A stretch of DNA of 64,000 nucleotides from Buttiauxella sp. B2 (lineage in GTDB: Bacteria > Pseudomonadota > Gammaproteobacteria > Enterobacterales > Enterobacteriaceae), in NCBI RefSeq assembly GCF_006376615.1, contig NZ_VEXQ01000010.1, positions 103,858 through 167,857 on the forward strand, in the 5' to 3' direction. This document shows, piece by piece, positions 9,996-19,271 of this stretch; the stretch's first letter is position 1; the number at the start of each line of letters is the position of its first letter. The notes under the pieces are model-generated. The model saw only the letters and a list, made by a program, of their open reading frames with translations, did not search any database and had not been told where the DNA came from. The position numbers and the translations under genes were made by a program.

Positions 9996-11465
9996 TTACT
10001 TTTTAAACGTCTTTGGGAAGGTCATTTCACTGTATTTAACGAAACGAGTTCCTTTTGTAATCCGGTAACCGAACCAAATAGCCAGGAACAGCGGGATACC
10101 AATGTAGGTCGCCGTTACACCTGCCCAGTCGATTCTATCGGCCAGGAATGCTTCGTAGTTCTGACCCAAAGTGATAACAAGGCACAGGACGAAGGCAAAG
10201 ATTGGCCCCACAGGGAAGAAACCGGAGACATACGGTAAATCTTTAAGATCAAGCCCTTGCTTCACATAACCACGACGGAAACGGTAGTGGCTAATCGCAA
10301 TCCCCAACCAGGCGATAAAGCCAGTCATGCCGGATGTATTGAGCAGCCACAGGTAAACAGTCTGGTTGCCAAACATAGAGGTCAGGAAGCACAAACCCGC
10401 CACAACGGTAGTCGCGTACAGCGCGTTACGTGGAACACCGCCTTTGGACAACTTCGAGAAAATGCGCGGCGCTTTACCGTCGCAAGCCAGGGTATAGAGC
10501 ATACGAGTAGATGCGTACATCCCGGAGTTACCCGCAGACAGTACCGCAGTCAGAATAACCGCATTCATTACTGCCGCAGCAGACAACAGGCCTGCGTGTT
10601 CAAATACCAGAGTGAACGGGCTAACGCCGATATCTTTTACATCGTTACGCAGCAGGCTCGGATCGGTATAAGGAATGATCAGGCTGATAATCAGAATCGC
10701 GAACACATAGAACAGCAGGATACGCCAGAACACCTGACGCACCGCACGTGGGATGTTCTTGCCTGGATCTTCAGATTCGCCCGCAGCCACACCAATAAGC
10801 TCGGTCCCCTGGAACGAGAAGCCGACTATCATCGCCACACCGATCATGGCGGAGAATCCACCGGCAAACGGTGCATCACCAATCGCCCAGTTGCTCCAGC
10901 CCGCAGGTTGTGCACCTTTAAAGATGCCAAGAATCATCATCAGGCCGACAATGATAAAGATAATTATCGTCGTCACTTTAATCAGTGAGAACCAGTATTC
11001 TGCTTCGCCAAAGCCTTTAACGGAGATGTAGTTGAGCAAGAACATAATGCCGAGGAACAGCGCACTCCAGATCCAACCAGGGGTGTCCGGGAACCAGTAG
11101 TTCATCACAAGTTGTGATGCGACAAGGTCAACGGCGATAGTTACCGCCCAGTTGTACCAGTAGTTCCAGCCCAGTGCGAAACCAAAACCTTCTTCTACGT
11201 AATGTTGCCCGTAGGTAGCAAAAGAACCAGAAACCGGCATGTAAGCCGCAAGCTCGCCCAAGCTTGTCATCAGGAAATACACCATCAGACCAATCAGCAT
11301 GTAGGAGAGCAGCGCGCCGCCAGGGCCCGCCTGAGAAATGGTTGCGCCAGAGGCAACAAATAGCCCAGTACCGATGGAGCCGCCGATGGCGATCATCGTT
11401 AAGTGGCGCGCTTTTAGCTCACGACGTAAGCCAGGCGCTTGTGTTGTTTTATCTTGAGAAACCAT
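9996..11465 (-). CDS. lysP: Lysine-specific permease LysP
   Basis: LysP is an inner-membrane proton-coupled lysine transporter and, in E. coli, a co-sensor of the CadC acid-stress regulator. The 489-residue protein has twelve predicted membrane segments. It carries the amino-acid permease signature GGSIGTGLFVASGATISQAGPGGALLSY near residue 29 and the family sequence NIPRAVRQVFWRILLFY in the middle. ATG 11465 gives MVSQDKTTQAPGLRRELKARHL, matching the known start; seven further in-frame codons upstream are not needed. It lies between cirA and an SDR gene absent from the E. coli locus. No lysine riboswitch is visible upstream. Confidence 0.97.
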   Translation of the reverse strand: MVSQDKTTQAPGLRRELKARHLTMIAIGGSIGTGLFVASGATISQAGPGGALLSYMLIGLMVYFLMTSLGELAAYMPVSGSFATYGQHYVEEGFGFALGWNYWYNWAVTIAVDLVASQLVMNYWFPDTPGWIWSALFLGIMFLLNYISVKGFGEAEYWFSLIKVTTIIIFIIVGLMMILGIFKGAQPAGWSNWAIGDAPFAGGFSAMIGVAMIVGFSFQGTELIGVAAGESEDPGKNIPRAVRQVFWRILLFYVFAILIISLIIPYTDPSLLRNDVKDIGVSPFTLVFEHAGLLSAAAVMNAVILTAVLSAGNSGMYASTRMLYTLACDGKAPRIFSKLSKGGVPRNALYATTVVAGLCFLTSMFGNQTVYLWLLNTSGMTGFIAWLGIAISHYRFRRGYVKQGLDLKDLPYVSGFFPVGPIFAFVLCLVITLGQNYEAFLADRIDWAGVTATYIGIPLFLAIWFGYRITKGTRFVKYSEMTFPKTFKK

Positions 11466-11670
11466 AGAAAATTGCGGTCCATACAAAAAATGAGGCGAGA
11501 TTGTAGCAAACCAGTCTGATACTTATAGTAGAAATGCGCTGTTATAAGACAGCTTCATGATCGGAGGTGAATTATAAGTAATGCACTTATGACAGGGGAT
11601 GGTGAACGGTTTTTGAAGGAGTTTGAATGAGAGATGGGAGTCCCTTCCCGGGCATATAACGCAGTGGCTG

Positions 11671-12780
11671 CTATTTAAAATCGACTTTCATTAATTCGGG
11701 AATGGTGGCATCGCGTGTCGTTTCCACGCAACGGTTGATGTAATCAACGAAACGTGGTGGCGGTGACATACCTAAATCAAGCAGCTTTTTATTTGAAAAA
11801 CGCACATTCAACATCGAAAACTCGCCATACAAACGCATTGCTTTTAGCATTAACCTTTCATTGCATGGGCCGTAAATTGTTTTGAAATCTCTACGATCTT
11901 TTACCAGTTCGCTGTAATCCACCTGCTGGTAAGTTGAATAGATAGGTTTTTGATTGAGCGCCACAGCCATTGCCTTATCTATTTCGACAAACGGCGTGCT
12001 TCCGGTATCACCAGCCGATATGTGATAAACCTTTTCAGTAAGCCCTGGGCGTTTCGTTAATAACAACAGCGCTTCGGCACAGTAGTCCACTGGGATAACA
12101 TCTATTTTATCATCCATTGAACACATGAATTTACCGAGCATCAGCACCATGCGGAATACCCAAAAAATGCTGCTGGATGGACGGCAACCTTCTTCGCTGT
12201 GCCCCACCACGATTGAAGGACGAGCAATCACCAATGGTAGTTGCGGGCAGTGCTCTATAATCAATTGTTCAATGGTAGATTTAGACCACGTATATTGCAC
12301 CAAATGTTCTTCTTCTGGTTTACGCGTCATGCTTTCAGTCACCAGCGTTCCCGCTTCTGGAACGCATGACATCGCTGTTCCCACGTGTACAAAGCGAACC
12401 AAACCCTGAACATCCGCCATTCTCTTTACGAATTTCAGTGTCCCTTCTACGTTCACTTTCCAGATCAACGCATTATCGCCAAATGAAGCAACAGCGGCGG
12501 AGTTGATCACATGAGTGATATAAGGAAGCCGGGCATCATCCAAAAAATCTTCTGACGTTGCCAAATCACCAAGCAATATATTTTCTTCATTAATTTTATT
12601 AAGTAAGGCTTCACTGCATCCAAACTTAGCAAGATTGTTTCTGACTCGAATGACACCTTCTTCGGGAGAGTTTGCTCTCACCAACAATAGAAATGAGTCA
12701 ATCGAAGAGTCAGAAAGCGCTCGCGCTAATACAGCACCACCCAGGAAGCCAGTGGTTCCGGTAATCAATAGATTGCTCAT
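11671..12780 (-). CDS. SDR-type reductase of the fatty-acyl-CoA/thioester reductase class
   Basis: The 369-residue protein is an extended short-chain dehydrogenase of the NAD_binding_4 (male-sterility) type. It has an N-terminal NAD(P) motif TGTTGFLGG (residues 7-15) and the catalytic YxxxK as YTWSK (163-167). The downstream segment IARPSIVVGHSEEGCRPSS is typical of fatty acyl-CoA reductase and carboxylic-acid/thioester reductase domains. It lacks an acyl carrier or adenylation domain, so it is a stand-alone reductase; the substrate is unknown. It sits between lysP and yeiE, adjacent genes in E. coli, next to 260 bases of very A+T-rich DNA. This suggests an acquired gene. Confidence 0.75.
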   Translation of the reverse strand: MSNLLITGTTGFLGGAVLARALSDSSIDSFLLLVRANSPEEGVIRVRNNLAKFGCSEALLNKINEENILLGDLATSEDFLDDARLPYITHVINSAAVASFGDNALIWKVNVEGTLKFVKRMADVQGLVRFVHVGTAMSCVPEAGTLVTESMTRKPEEEHLVQYTWSKSTIEQLIIEHCPQLPLVIARPSIVVGHSEEGCRPSSSIFWVFRMVLMLGKFMCSMDDKIDVIPVDYCAEALLLLTKRPGLTEKVYHISAGDTGSTPFVEIDKAMAVALNQKPIYSTYQQVDYSELVKDRRDFKTIYGPCNERLMLKAMRLYGEFSMLNVRFSNKKLLDLGMSPPPRFVDYINRCVETTRDATIPELMKVDFK

Positions 12781-12990
12781 TTTAGAAACTCTGAATTTAA
12801 AAATACCATACTAAGTTGCGATTTATAAACAGTGCATAAATAAAACCAGCAACAAAAAATCACAGCCTTTATTATTTGTAACTTATTGTATTTTTAATAG
12901 AGCTATTAAGTTTAAAATCAAAGTTGTTTAAATACGGTATATTGATTATAAAAAAATTTAATGTCTTAACACACCAAACAACCAACATTA

Positions 12991-13025
12991 AATTAACGAA
13001 AACAGTCAGGCTGTTTTCATTAATT
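12991..13025 (-). terminator. Probable terminator hairpin after yeiE
   Basis: GAAAACAG and CTGTTTTC (12998-13018) form an 8-bp stem with a 5-base loop, extended after one mismatch by AATTAA/TTAATT (12991-13025). It lies 20 bases beyond the yeiE stop. The following bases on the minus strand are A+T-rich without a clean T-run, so termination is plausible but not certain. Confidence 0.55.
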
Positions 13026-13044
13026 AACCTTTATGCTTACGCCC

Positions 13045-13911
13045 CTACGCTTCGCAATACTTCAAAAAGCGCAGCAATGCGTTGGAAATATGTTTTTGAC
13101 GATGATGAATACGGTACAACGTGCGCACCAAACGCGGCAGTGGAACAGGCACTACCACCAGAGATCCGGTTTCCAGTTGTTCTGCAATGACTCTGCGCGA
13201 CAGACAGCTAATGCCAAGACCATGACGCACGGCATGTTTAATCGCCTCTGAATTCCCCAATTCCATACCAAGATGGAACTGCGGCAAATGCGAAAGCAGT
13301 AGGTAATCGACAATTTCACGCGTACCGGAACCTTTTTCACGTAAGATCCACGGCTGTTCTGCCAGGCTTTGCAACGTGACCGGTTTTTGCAATAAAGGCG
13401 CGTCTGGAGGAGCAAAAACCACCAGCTCATCTTCCAACCACGGCTCTGTAACCAGCTCAGTCATATGGCTCGGGCCTTCAATCAGGCCGATATCGACACG
13501 GAAATCAGCCACCGCATTAATCACATCCTGGCTATTACCGACACTCATATCCAGCGGAAGTGAGGGAAAGTCACGGCGGTAGTGGGCAATCATTTCCGGC
13601 AGGATATAGTTGCCAATAGTACTGCTGGCATAAACGCGGATGGCTCCGTTGTCTTCTTTAAAGAGTTGTTCGACTTCCGTCGCCTGTTCCAGCAAACCCA
13701 CCACGCGCGGGTATAACAAGCGGCCATGTTCGTTGACCACCAGGCGCTTGCCTACCCGGTCAAACAATTGCACGCCCAACTGTCCTTCCAGGTCGGACAA
13801 TGCCGCACTCACCGCAGACTGCGATAGCGCCAGCATCTGCGACGCCTGAGTAGTCGACCCGCTTTTAAGAACTTCGGCGAAAACTTCAAGTTGCCGTAGC
13901 GTGATATGCAT
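13045..13911 (-). CDS. yeiE: LysR-family regulator YeiE
   Basis: This 288-residue protein is a LysR-type transcription factor with an N-terminal winged helix-turn-helix ([46 protein letters not shown]). A co-inducer-binding domain follows (from about residue 90, [16 protein letters not shown] equivalents). In E. coli YeiE (also called FinR) has been linked to iron and sulfite homeostasis. It is divergent from yeiH with a 104-base A+T-rich gap, the usual layout in which a LysR regulator controls its neighbour. YeiH is therefore a likely target. Confidence 0.93.
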   Translation of the reverse strand: MHITLRQLEVFAEVLKSGSTTQASQMLALSQSAVSAALSDLEGQLGVQLFDRVGKRLVVNEHGRLLYPRVVGLLEQATEVEQLFKEDNGAIRVYASSTIGNYILPEMIAHYRRDFPSLPLDMSVGNSQDVINAVADFRVDIGLIEGPSHMTELVTEPWLEDELVVFAPPDAPLLQKPVTLQSLAEQPWILREKGSGTREIVDYLLLSHLPQFHLGMELGNSEAIKHAVRHGLGISCLSRRVIAEQLETGSLVVVPVPLPRLVRTLYRIHHRQKHISNALLRFLKYCEA

Positions 13912-14015
13912 GGTGGATGCGCCTTAACACTTATTCAGATTGATTATAAATATATAATCAATTTTATTTTTAAGCCAGCTGGCCTTATCCTTATGCCAAC
14001 AAAAAGGAGAAGGTT

Positions 14016-15065
14016 ATGGCTACGTTATCAATTCCCACTCGTCGACATACATTGTGGCATTTCCTGCCAGGACTGCTGCTTGCAGGCGGCATTACAGCAT
14101 TGGCGCTATGGTTGGGTAACATTCCCTCCGTTGCAGGCTTCGGCTTGGGTGCGTTAACACTCGCTATTTTGTGTGGGATGGTGATTGGCAACACGCTCTA
14201 CCCGAAAATCTGGAAGCACTGCGATGGTGGCGTGCTCTTTGCCAAACAACATTTGTTGCGCCTGGGCATCATTCTTTATGGCTTCCGACTGACGTTTTCG
14301 CAAATTGCTGATGTCGGTGCCAGCGGTGTCATCATCGACGCCCTGACATTATGTAGCACTTTTGCCCTTGCCTGCTGGCTCGGCCAGAAAGTCTTTGGTC
14401 TGGATAAGCAAACCAGTTGGTTAATCGGTGCCGGTAGTAGTATTTGCGGTGCGGCAGCGATTCTGGCAACAGAGCCTGTGGTTAAGGCGGAGGCCAGTAA
14501 AGTCACAGTTGCCGTTGCGACGGTAGTCATTTTCGGTACGCTGGCTATCTTCATTTATCCAATGATTTATCCGTACGTAACACAGTGGTTTACACCGGAA
14601 GCCTTTGGTATCTACACCGGTTCAACCATGCATGAAGTCGCGCAAGTAGTTGCTGCGGGGCATGCGATTAGCCCTGAAACTGAAAATGCGGCAGTCATTG
14701 CTAAAATGCTGCGCGTTATGATGTTGGCTCCGTTCCTGATTTTCCTGGCAGCTCGTGTTAAACAGCTGGCTCCCGCAGGCGAAGCGCAGAAAAGTAAAAT
14801 TACTATTCCATGGTTTGCAGTGCTGTTTATTGTGGTGGCGATGTTTAACTCGCTGCACCTGCTGCCAGCCTGGGCTGTCAATGCTTTGATTACTTTGGAT
14901 ACTTTCTTGCTAGCCATGGCGATGGCGGCGTTGGGTTTAACCACTCATTTCAGTGCGCTGAAAAAAGCCGGTGTACGTCCACTGTTGATGGCGCTGGTGC
15001 TGTTTATCTGGCTGATTGTTGGCGGTGGTGCAATTAACCTCGGTATTCATCACCTGATGGCATAA
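14016..15065 (+). CDS. yeiH: UPF0324 inner-membrane protein YeiH
   Basis: The 349-residue protein has about ten hydrophobic segments and belongs to the UPF0324 (YeiH/YadS-like sulfate exporter-type) family, whose substrate is not settled. Conserved family segments include LRLGIILYGFRLTFSQI, IGAGSSICGAAAILATEPV and MHEVAQVVAAGHAIS. A Shine-Dalgarno AAGGAGAAGG stands just before the ATG at 14016. It is divergently paired with the LysR regulator YeiE, which likely regulates it. A hairpin terminator separates it from nfo. Confidence 0.93.
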   Translation: MATLSIPTRRHTLWHFLPGLLLAGGITALALWLGNIPSVAGFGLGALTLAILCGMVIGNTLYPKIWKHCDGGVLFAKQHLLRLGIILYGFRLTFSQIADVGASGVIIDALTLCSTFALACWLGQKVFGLDKQTSWLIGAGSSICGAAAILATEPVVKAEASKVTVAVATVVIFGTLAIFIYPMIYPYVTQWFTPEAFGIYTGSTMHEVAQVVAAGHAISPETENAAVIAKMLRVMMLAPFLIFLAARVKQLAPAGEAQKSKITIPWFAVLFIVVAMFNSLHLLPAWAVNALITLDTFLLAMAMAALGLTTHFSALKKAGVRPLLMALVLFIWLIVGGGAINLGIHHLMA

Positions 15066-15088
15066 TTTGGAACGGTAAAATACTGTCT

Positions 15089-15126
15089 AACCCGCTATCA
15101 TGGTCGGTTTCCCGGTAGCGGGTTTT
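15089..15126 (+). terminator. Probable intrinsic terminator between yeiH and nfo
   Basis: AACCCGCTA (15089-15097) pairs with TAGCGGGTT (15116-15124) around an 18-base loop, and four T residues close the element. The nfo Shine-Dalgarno follows within ten bases, so the stem could also influence nfo translation. Confidence 0.6.
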
Positions 15127-15142
15127 GACAGGAGAAAGAATG

Positions 15143-16000
15143 ATGAAGTTTATTGGCGCACACGTCAGTGCCTCTGGTGGTCTGGAAAATGCTGCAATTC
15201 GTGCATACGAGCTGGAAGCCACTGCTTTTGCCCTGTTCACCAAAAACCAACGTCAGTGGCGTGCAGCACCGCTTACCGACGAAGTTATCAGTAATTTCAA
15301 ACGCGCCTGTGAAAAGTATAATTACGGTCCAGGCCAAATCCTCCCCCACGACAGCTATCTGATTAACCTCGGTCATCCCGTTGAAGAAGCGTTGGAAAAA
15401 TCCCGCGAAGCCTTTATTGATGAGATGGAACGCTGCATGCAGTTGGGTCTGACGCTGCTGAACTTCCATCCTGGCAGCCACTTGAAACAAATTCCCGAAG
15501 AAGAGTGCCTGGCCCTTATCGCGCAGTCGATAAACATCGCGCTGGATAAAACCGAAGGTGTGACGGCAGTGATTGAAAACACGGCAGGCCAGGGTAGCAA
15601 TCTCGGTTTCCACTTTGAACATCTGGCAGCGATCATTGATGGCGTAGAAGATAAGTCTCGCGTAGGTGTTTGTATTGATACCTGCCACGCCTTTGCGGCG
15701 GGTTATGACCTGCGTACCGAGGCTGACTGCGAACAGACTTTTGCTGAATTTGACAGAATTGTTGGGTTCAAATATTTGCGCGGCATGCATCTTAACGACG
15801 CGAAAAGTGCCTTTGCTAGCCGGGTAGACCGCCATAACAGCTTGGGAGAAGGCAATATTGGCCACACGCCATTTAGCTGGATTATGCGCGACAACCGCTT
15901 TGACGGGATCCCGTTGATTCTGGAGACGACCAATCCGGATATTTGGGCTGAAGAAATTGCCTGGCTGAAAGCTCAGCAAACAGAAAAAGCCGTCGCATAA
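15143..16000 (+). CDS. nfo: Endonuclease IV (Nfo)
   Basis: Nfo cleaves 5' to abasic sites and removes 3'-blocking groups in base excision repair; in E. coli it is induced by SoxS. The 285-residue zinc enzyme shows the AP-endonuclease-2 signatures: [36 protein letters not shown] and HLNDAKSAF...[14 protein letters not shown]. These supply the three-metal cluster ligands. Two adjacent ATGs exist; the second (15143) is chosen because it gives the family start [13 protein letters not shown] and is seven bases from GGAG. It is followed by convergent nupX. Confidence 0.97.
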   Translation: MKFIGAHVSASGGLENAAIRAYELEATAFALFTKNQRQWRAAPLTDEVISNFKRACEKYNYGPGQILPHDSYLINLGHPVEEALEKSREAFIDEMERCMQLGLTLLNFHPGSHLKQIPEEECLALIAQSINIALDKTEGVTAVIENTAGQGSNLGFHFEHLAAIIDGVEDKSRVGVCIDTCHAFAAGYDLRTEADCEQTFAEFDRIVGFKYLRGMHLNDAKSAFASRVDRHNSLGEGNIGHTPFSWIMRDNRFDGIPLILETTNPDIWAEEIAWLKAQQTEKAVA

Positions 16001-16041
16001 CCCCGTATTATATAACGGCTAACTCCACAATGACGGAATAA

Positions 16042-16063
16042 CGCGCCAGTCACCACTGGCGCG
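16042..16063. terminator. Hairpin between convergent nfo and nupX
   Basis: CGCGCCAGT pairs with ACTGGCGCG around a four-base loop. It lies midway between the nfo and nupX stop codons and could serve both as a terminator; T-runs on either side are weak. Confidence 0.55.
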
Positions 16064-16071
16064 CATTTCTG

Positions 16072-17322
16072 TCAGGCCAGACCGATAAAGAAACCGGCGA
16101 TGGTGGCACTCATCAGATTAGAGAGCGTAGCCGCAGCCAGTGCCCTTATTCCCAGTTGAGCGATTTCTGGCGCACGCTGGGGCGCAACGGCAGAAAACGC
16201 CCCAACCACCACCCCGATAGAACCAAAGTTTGCAAACCCGCACAGCGCAAACGAGATGATAGCGATCGTCTTCACATCAAGTGTACCGCCAGTTTGCAGA
16301 TACGGAGAGAAATGGAGGTACGCGACAAATTCGTTTATCGCCAGTTTCTGTCCAATCAAGCTTCCAGCCAGTGTCGCATCACTCCAGTCTACGCCCATTA
16401 ACCAGGCCAGTGGCGCAAGCAGATAGCCAAAGATCCCTTCCAGTGTGGCGTGACCAAAACCAAACCAGCCGCCAACACCACCTATAACGCCATTAATCAG
16501 TGCGATAATGGCGACAAATGCCATCACGACCGTCGCCACGCCTGCTGCGATTTTCAGTCCGGTCATCGCCCCACTTGCTGCAGCTTCAATAATGCTTTTC
16601 GGCGGTGTCTCGGTGAACGACAGATTCTCAAAAGTAACCTGTGTTTCTTCCGTTGCCGGGCTCAGCATTCGAGCAAACAGAATCCCCCCGGGGATAGCCA
16701 TCAATGAAGCTGCCAGCAGATAATCAATTGGCACACCCAGCCCGGCGTAACCAATCATTGTTGATCCAGCAATAGAGGCCATCCCGCTACAAATTGCGGT
16801 AAACAGTTCATTGCGATTGAGGCGGTCGATAAAGGGTTTTACTATCGCTGGGATTTCATTCTGTCCAAGAAAAATGGTAGTGACCGCAACAAAAGATTCG
16901 ATCTTACTGATGTTCAGTGCTTTCTGGAAAATACCGCCAAGAATACGGATAAGTCCCCCCATCACACCGACGTAATAAAGCAAGCTCACCAACGCGGTAA
17001 TAAAAATAATTGCCGGTAGCACACGAAAGGCAAACACAAATCCAGCACCATCAAATACCTGGTCCATTCTTGGCCCCACCAACGAACCAAAAATAAACGC
17101 GCTACCGGCATCGCTGTAGGTCATGACTTTATGCACGCCCAACGCGGCTTGTTCGGCCAGCCATTTCCCTGGAGGGAAATAGAGCATTACACCGCCGATG
17201 GCGATTTGCAGCACCAGCGCCGCCCCTACCGTACGTAGGCTAATGCGTTTTTTATTTACTGACAGCAAAAAAGCTATCGCCAGTAATACAGCCATACCCA
17301 GAACACTTCTCATTACATCCAT
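16072..17322 (-). CDS. nupX: Concentrative nucleoside transporter NupX
   Basis: NupX is a proton-coupled nucleoside importer of the CNT family in the inner membrane. The 416-residue protein has multiple membrane segments and the CNT core motifs FLGQNEIPAIVKPF and ICSGMASIAGSTMIGYAGLGVP. The C-terminal FALCGFANFGSIGVVVGAF is also typical. ATG 17322 (MDVMRSVLGM) is the family start; the 29 in-frame codons upstream have no counterpart. It lies 105 bases downstream of rihB on the same strand, so nucleosides taken up by NupX would be cleaved by RihB. The paralogous psuT of E. coli is absent from this locus. Confidence 0.95.
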   Translation of the reverse strand: MDVMRSVLGMAVLLAIAFLLSVNKKRISLRTVGAALVLQIAIGGVMLYFPPGKWLAEQAALGVHKVMTYSDAGSAFIFGSLVGPRMDQVFDGAGFVFAFRVLPAIIFITALVSLLYYVGVMGGLIRILGGIFQKALNISKIESFVAVTTIFLGQNEIPAIVKPFIDRLNRNELFTAICSGMASIAGSTMIGYAGLGVPIDYLLAASLMAIPGGILFARMLSPATEETQVTFENLSFTETPPKSIIEAAASGAMTGLKIAAGVATVVMAFVAIIALINGVIGGVGGWFGFGHATLEGIFGYLLAPLAWLMGVDWSDATLAGSLIGQKLAINEFVAYLHFSPYLQTGGTLDVKTIAIISFALCGFANFGSIGVVVGAFSAVAPQRAPEIAQLGIRALAAATLSNLMSATIAGFFIGLA

Positions 17323-17427
17323 AATGATTTCCCGCCATGCCAGGTCTGAACTCGTTATGGGCGACCGCTTACTGCCCATCAGGTTTGGGCAGTTACCTAA
17401 TGCTGCCACTAATACGTCGGTGTTGGA

Positions 17428-18360
17428 TTAGATGTACTTGCGCACACACTCTTCCACCAAATCCCAGAACCAGCCGGTATCGATAGCCATACCGACTTTT
17501 ACATTTACCGGTTTTCCCAGAACACCCAATTCATCACAGACAGTACGGCCATAGCACGGGCCACTGTTTACATCGACCTCCACATACATGTCCTGTGTTT
17601 TGATGCCCTGAGGATTAATGAGATAGCCAATACAGGTCGCGTCATGCACTGGGCCACCCGCCAGGCCGTAGTTCTCATATTGCGTTTTGAGGGTAAAATT
17701 CATGATGTCGCTGAACAACTGGCCGGCGGGGCCACCTACCTTTTCCATACGGGTAATGACATCAGCGGTGCAGACGGTTTGGTTAGTCAAATCAAGCCCC
17801 ATCATCACCAGTGGCACGCCAGAGGTGAAGACAACACGAGCCGCCTCAGGGTCGGCGAAAATATTGAACTCTGCCGATGGGGTAAAGTTACCTGTGCCGT
17901 ATGCCCCGCCCATCAGGACTATTTCACGGATTTTTGGCAGGATGGCGGGCTGCATACGCATTGCCACCGCAATGTTGGTCAATGGCCCTACCGGCACCAA
18001 TGTAATATCGCCGTCGCTTGCCATCAGCGTATCGATAATATATTTAACTGCATGAGTACTTTCTGCTTTACGGGTTAACGGTGCAAATACCGGCCCATCC
18101 AGACCTGATTCGCCATGAATATTATCCGCAACAATCTGCTGTCGCATAATTGGCTGTGGCATCCCGGCATAAACAGGAGCATTAATATTCAGTTGCTGAC
18201 AGACATTTAATCCATTAATTAATGTTTTATCCAGCGTTTGGTTTCCAGCAACAATGGTTATACCCAGTAATTCAATCGCCGGATGTTTCGCCGCCATCAT
18301 TATAGCAATGGCATCATCATGACCTGGATCGCAATCCAGAATAATCTTTCTTGTTTCCAT
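17428..18360 (-). CDS. rihB: Pyrimidine-specific ribonucleoside hydrolase RihB
   Basis: RihB hydrolyses cytidine and uridine to ribose and the free base. The 310-residue protein carries the nucleoside-hydrolase calcium site DCDPGHDDA (residues 9-17). It also has the family sequences [34 protein letters not shown] and the C-terminal GGPVHDATC with the catalytic histidine. The start [13 protein letters not shown] matches the family. It precedes nupX in the same direction, forming a nucleoside uptake and cleavage unit. It diverges from the regulator yeiL, a plausible controller. The C-terminus is a few residues shorter than in E. coli. Confidence 0.95.
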   Translation of the reverse strand: METRKIILDCDPGHDDAIAIMMAAKHPAIELLGITIVAGNQTLDKTLINGLNVCQQLNINAPVYAGMPQPIMRQQIVADNIHGESGLDGPVFAPLTRKAESTHAVKYIIDTLMASDGDITLVPVGPLTNIAVAMRMQPAILPKIREIVLMGGAYGTGNFTPSAEFNIFADPEAARVVFTSGVPLVMMGLDLTNQTVCTADVITRMEKVGGPAGQLFSDIMNFTLKTQYENYGLAGGPVHDATCIGYLINPQGIKTQDMYVEVDVNSGPCYGRTVCDELGVLGKPVNVKVGMAIDTGWFWDLVEECVRKYI

Positions 18361-18424
18361 ATCTTATTTCCCTTGTTCGCTGTTACGTTATTTTAGGTTC
18401 ACCAAAGATGATTAGGTCTGGTCG

Positions 18425-18476
18425 ATGATTGAATCATAACGACAGAAAACGTATGCTGAATATGAGAAATCTCATA
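18425..18476. promoter_or_regulatory. Two FNR/CRP-like palindromes upstream of yeiL
   Basis: ATGATTGAATCAT (18425-18437) is a 13-base perfect palindrome and TATGAGAAATCTCATA (18461-18476) is a 16-base perfect palindrome. The second has the half-site spacing of FNR-type sites (five bases, N4, five bases) and ends 13 bases before the yeiL start. YeiL is a CRP/FNR-family protein, so autoregulation and control of rihB-nupX are plausible. This is inferred from symmetry and position. Confidence 0.5.
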
Positions 18477-18489
18477 CCGGAAAACTATT

Positions 18490-19188
18490 GTGAAAGAAAT
18501 CCAAAATGACGATCTCAGACAGCAACTGATTAGCAATTCTGGTTATAAAGAATGCTTCTCTGTTGATGTTATACGCGATACCCGGTTGCTACATATCGCA
18601 GCCGGAGACTACATTGTGCGGGAGGGAAATCAACCAGGATACCTGTTCTATCTGGTTCGTGGGCGAGCCAAGCTCTATGCCACGTTACCCAATGGACGAG
18701 TCTCACTGATTGATTTTTTTGGTGCACCCTGCTTTATCGGTGAAATTGAATTAGTCGATACCGATCATGAACCGCGCGCTGTCCAGGCTATTGAAGAGTG
18801 CTGGTGCCTGGCGCTGCCCATGAAGCAATATCGGCCCCAGTTATTAAACGATGCCAAATTCCTGCGCAAACTTTGTGTAGCGTTAAGCCATAAGAATTAC
18901 CGAAATATTGTCTCACTCACCCAAAACCAATCATTCCCGCTGATTAACCGCCTGGCGGCTTTTATTTTACTGACGCAGCATAGTGATCTGTATAGCGAAA
19001 AACACACACAGGCTGCGGAATATATGGGTGTCAGCTATCGTCACCTGCTATTTGTGATAGCACAATTTACTCGAGATGGTCTGCTGTTAAAACAAAAAAT
19101 GGGTTATGGAATTAAAGATAAGAAGAGATTAATGGCGCTGGCACTTGAGATGGATCCTGAGAATAATTTTACTGACTTATTACATTAA
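18490..19188 (+). CDS. yeiL: CRP/FNR-family regulator YeiL
   Basis: This 232-residue protein resembles E. coli YeiL, a CRP/FNR-family regulator linked to stationary-phase survival and nitrogen starvation. It has an N-terminal cyclic-nucleotide-binding-type beta barrel (about 35-120, including [33 protein letters not shown]). The C-terminal helix-turn-helix is around [22 protein letters not shown] (about 171-192). The probable start is GTG at 18490; the only nearby ATG is out of frame. The N-terminus is somewhat longer than in E. coli (219 residues), so the start is uncertain. It is divergent from rihB-nupX. Confidence 0.9.
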   Translation: MKEIQNDDLRQQLISNSGYKECFSVDVIRDTRLLHIAAGDYIVREGNQPGYLFYLVRGRAKLYATLPNGRVSLIDFFGAPCFIGEIELVDTDHEPRAVQAIEECWCLALPMKQYRPQLLNDAKFLRKLCVALSHKNYRNIVSLTQNQSFPLINRLAAFILLTQHSDLYSEKHTQAAEYMGVSYRHLLFVIAQFTRDGLLLKQKMGYGIKDKKRLMALALEMDPENNFTDLLH

Positions 19189-19198
19189 CTAAATATCT

Positions 19199-19230
19199 TA
19201 AATAACTCGAGCTGCAAGGATGATGGGTAT
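19199..19230. repeat. Minimal remnant of a Yersinia-type palindromic repeat
   Basis: Just after yeiL the sequence joins one end of the palindromic element seen in full at 45964-46082 (AAATAACTCGAGCTGCAAGGA) directly to the other end (TGATGGGTAT). The central part is missing, as after an internal deletion. It lies between yeiL and the fruA terminator. Confidence 0.55.
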
Positions 19231-19231
19231 A

Positions 19232-19255
19232 AAAGGGCAGAGAAATCTCTGCCCT
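19232..19255 (-). terminator. Intrinsic terminator of fruBKA
   Basis: AGGGCAGAG pairs with CTCTGCCCT around a four-base loop, and TTTTATA follows on the minus strand. It starts 17 bases past the fruA stop. The other strand could also terminate yeiL. Confidence 0.8.
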
Positions 19256-19271
19256 GAATATATGCGTTAAC

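Noticed and set aside
10257..10988. 243-residue frame antisense to lysP
   Set aside because: It is a shadow of the conserved permease coding sequence; its composition is low in hydrophobic order and it has no recognisable domain.
11466..11670. Lysine riboswitch in front of lysP
   Set aside because: No L-box-like conserved core or terminator/antiterminator pair is visible, and enterobacterial lysP is not known to have one.
15098..15979. Long 293-residue frame antisense to nfo
   Set aside because: It is fully covered by the well-supported nfo gene on the other strand, has no family resemblance and no ribosome-binding site.
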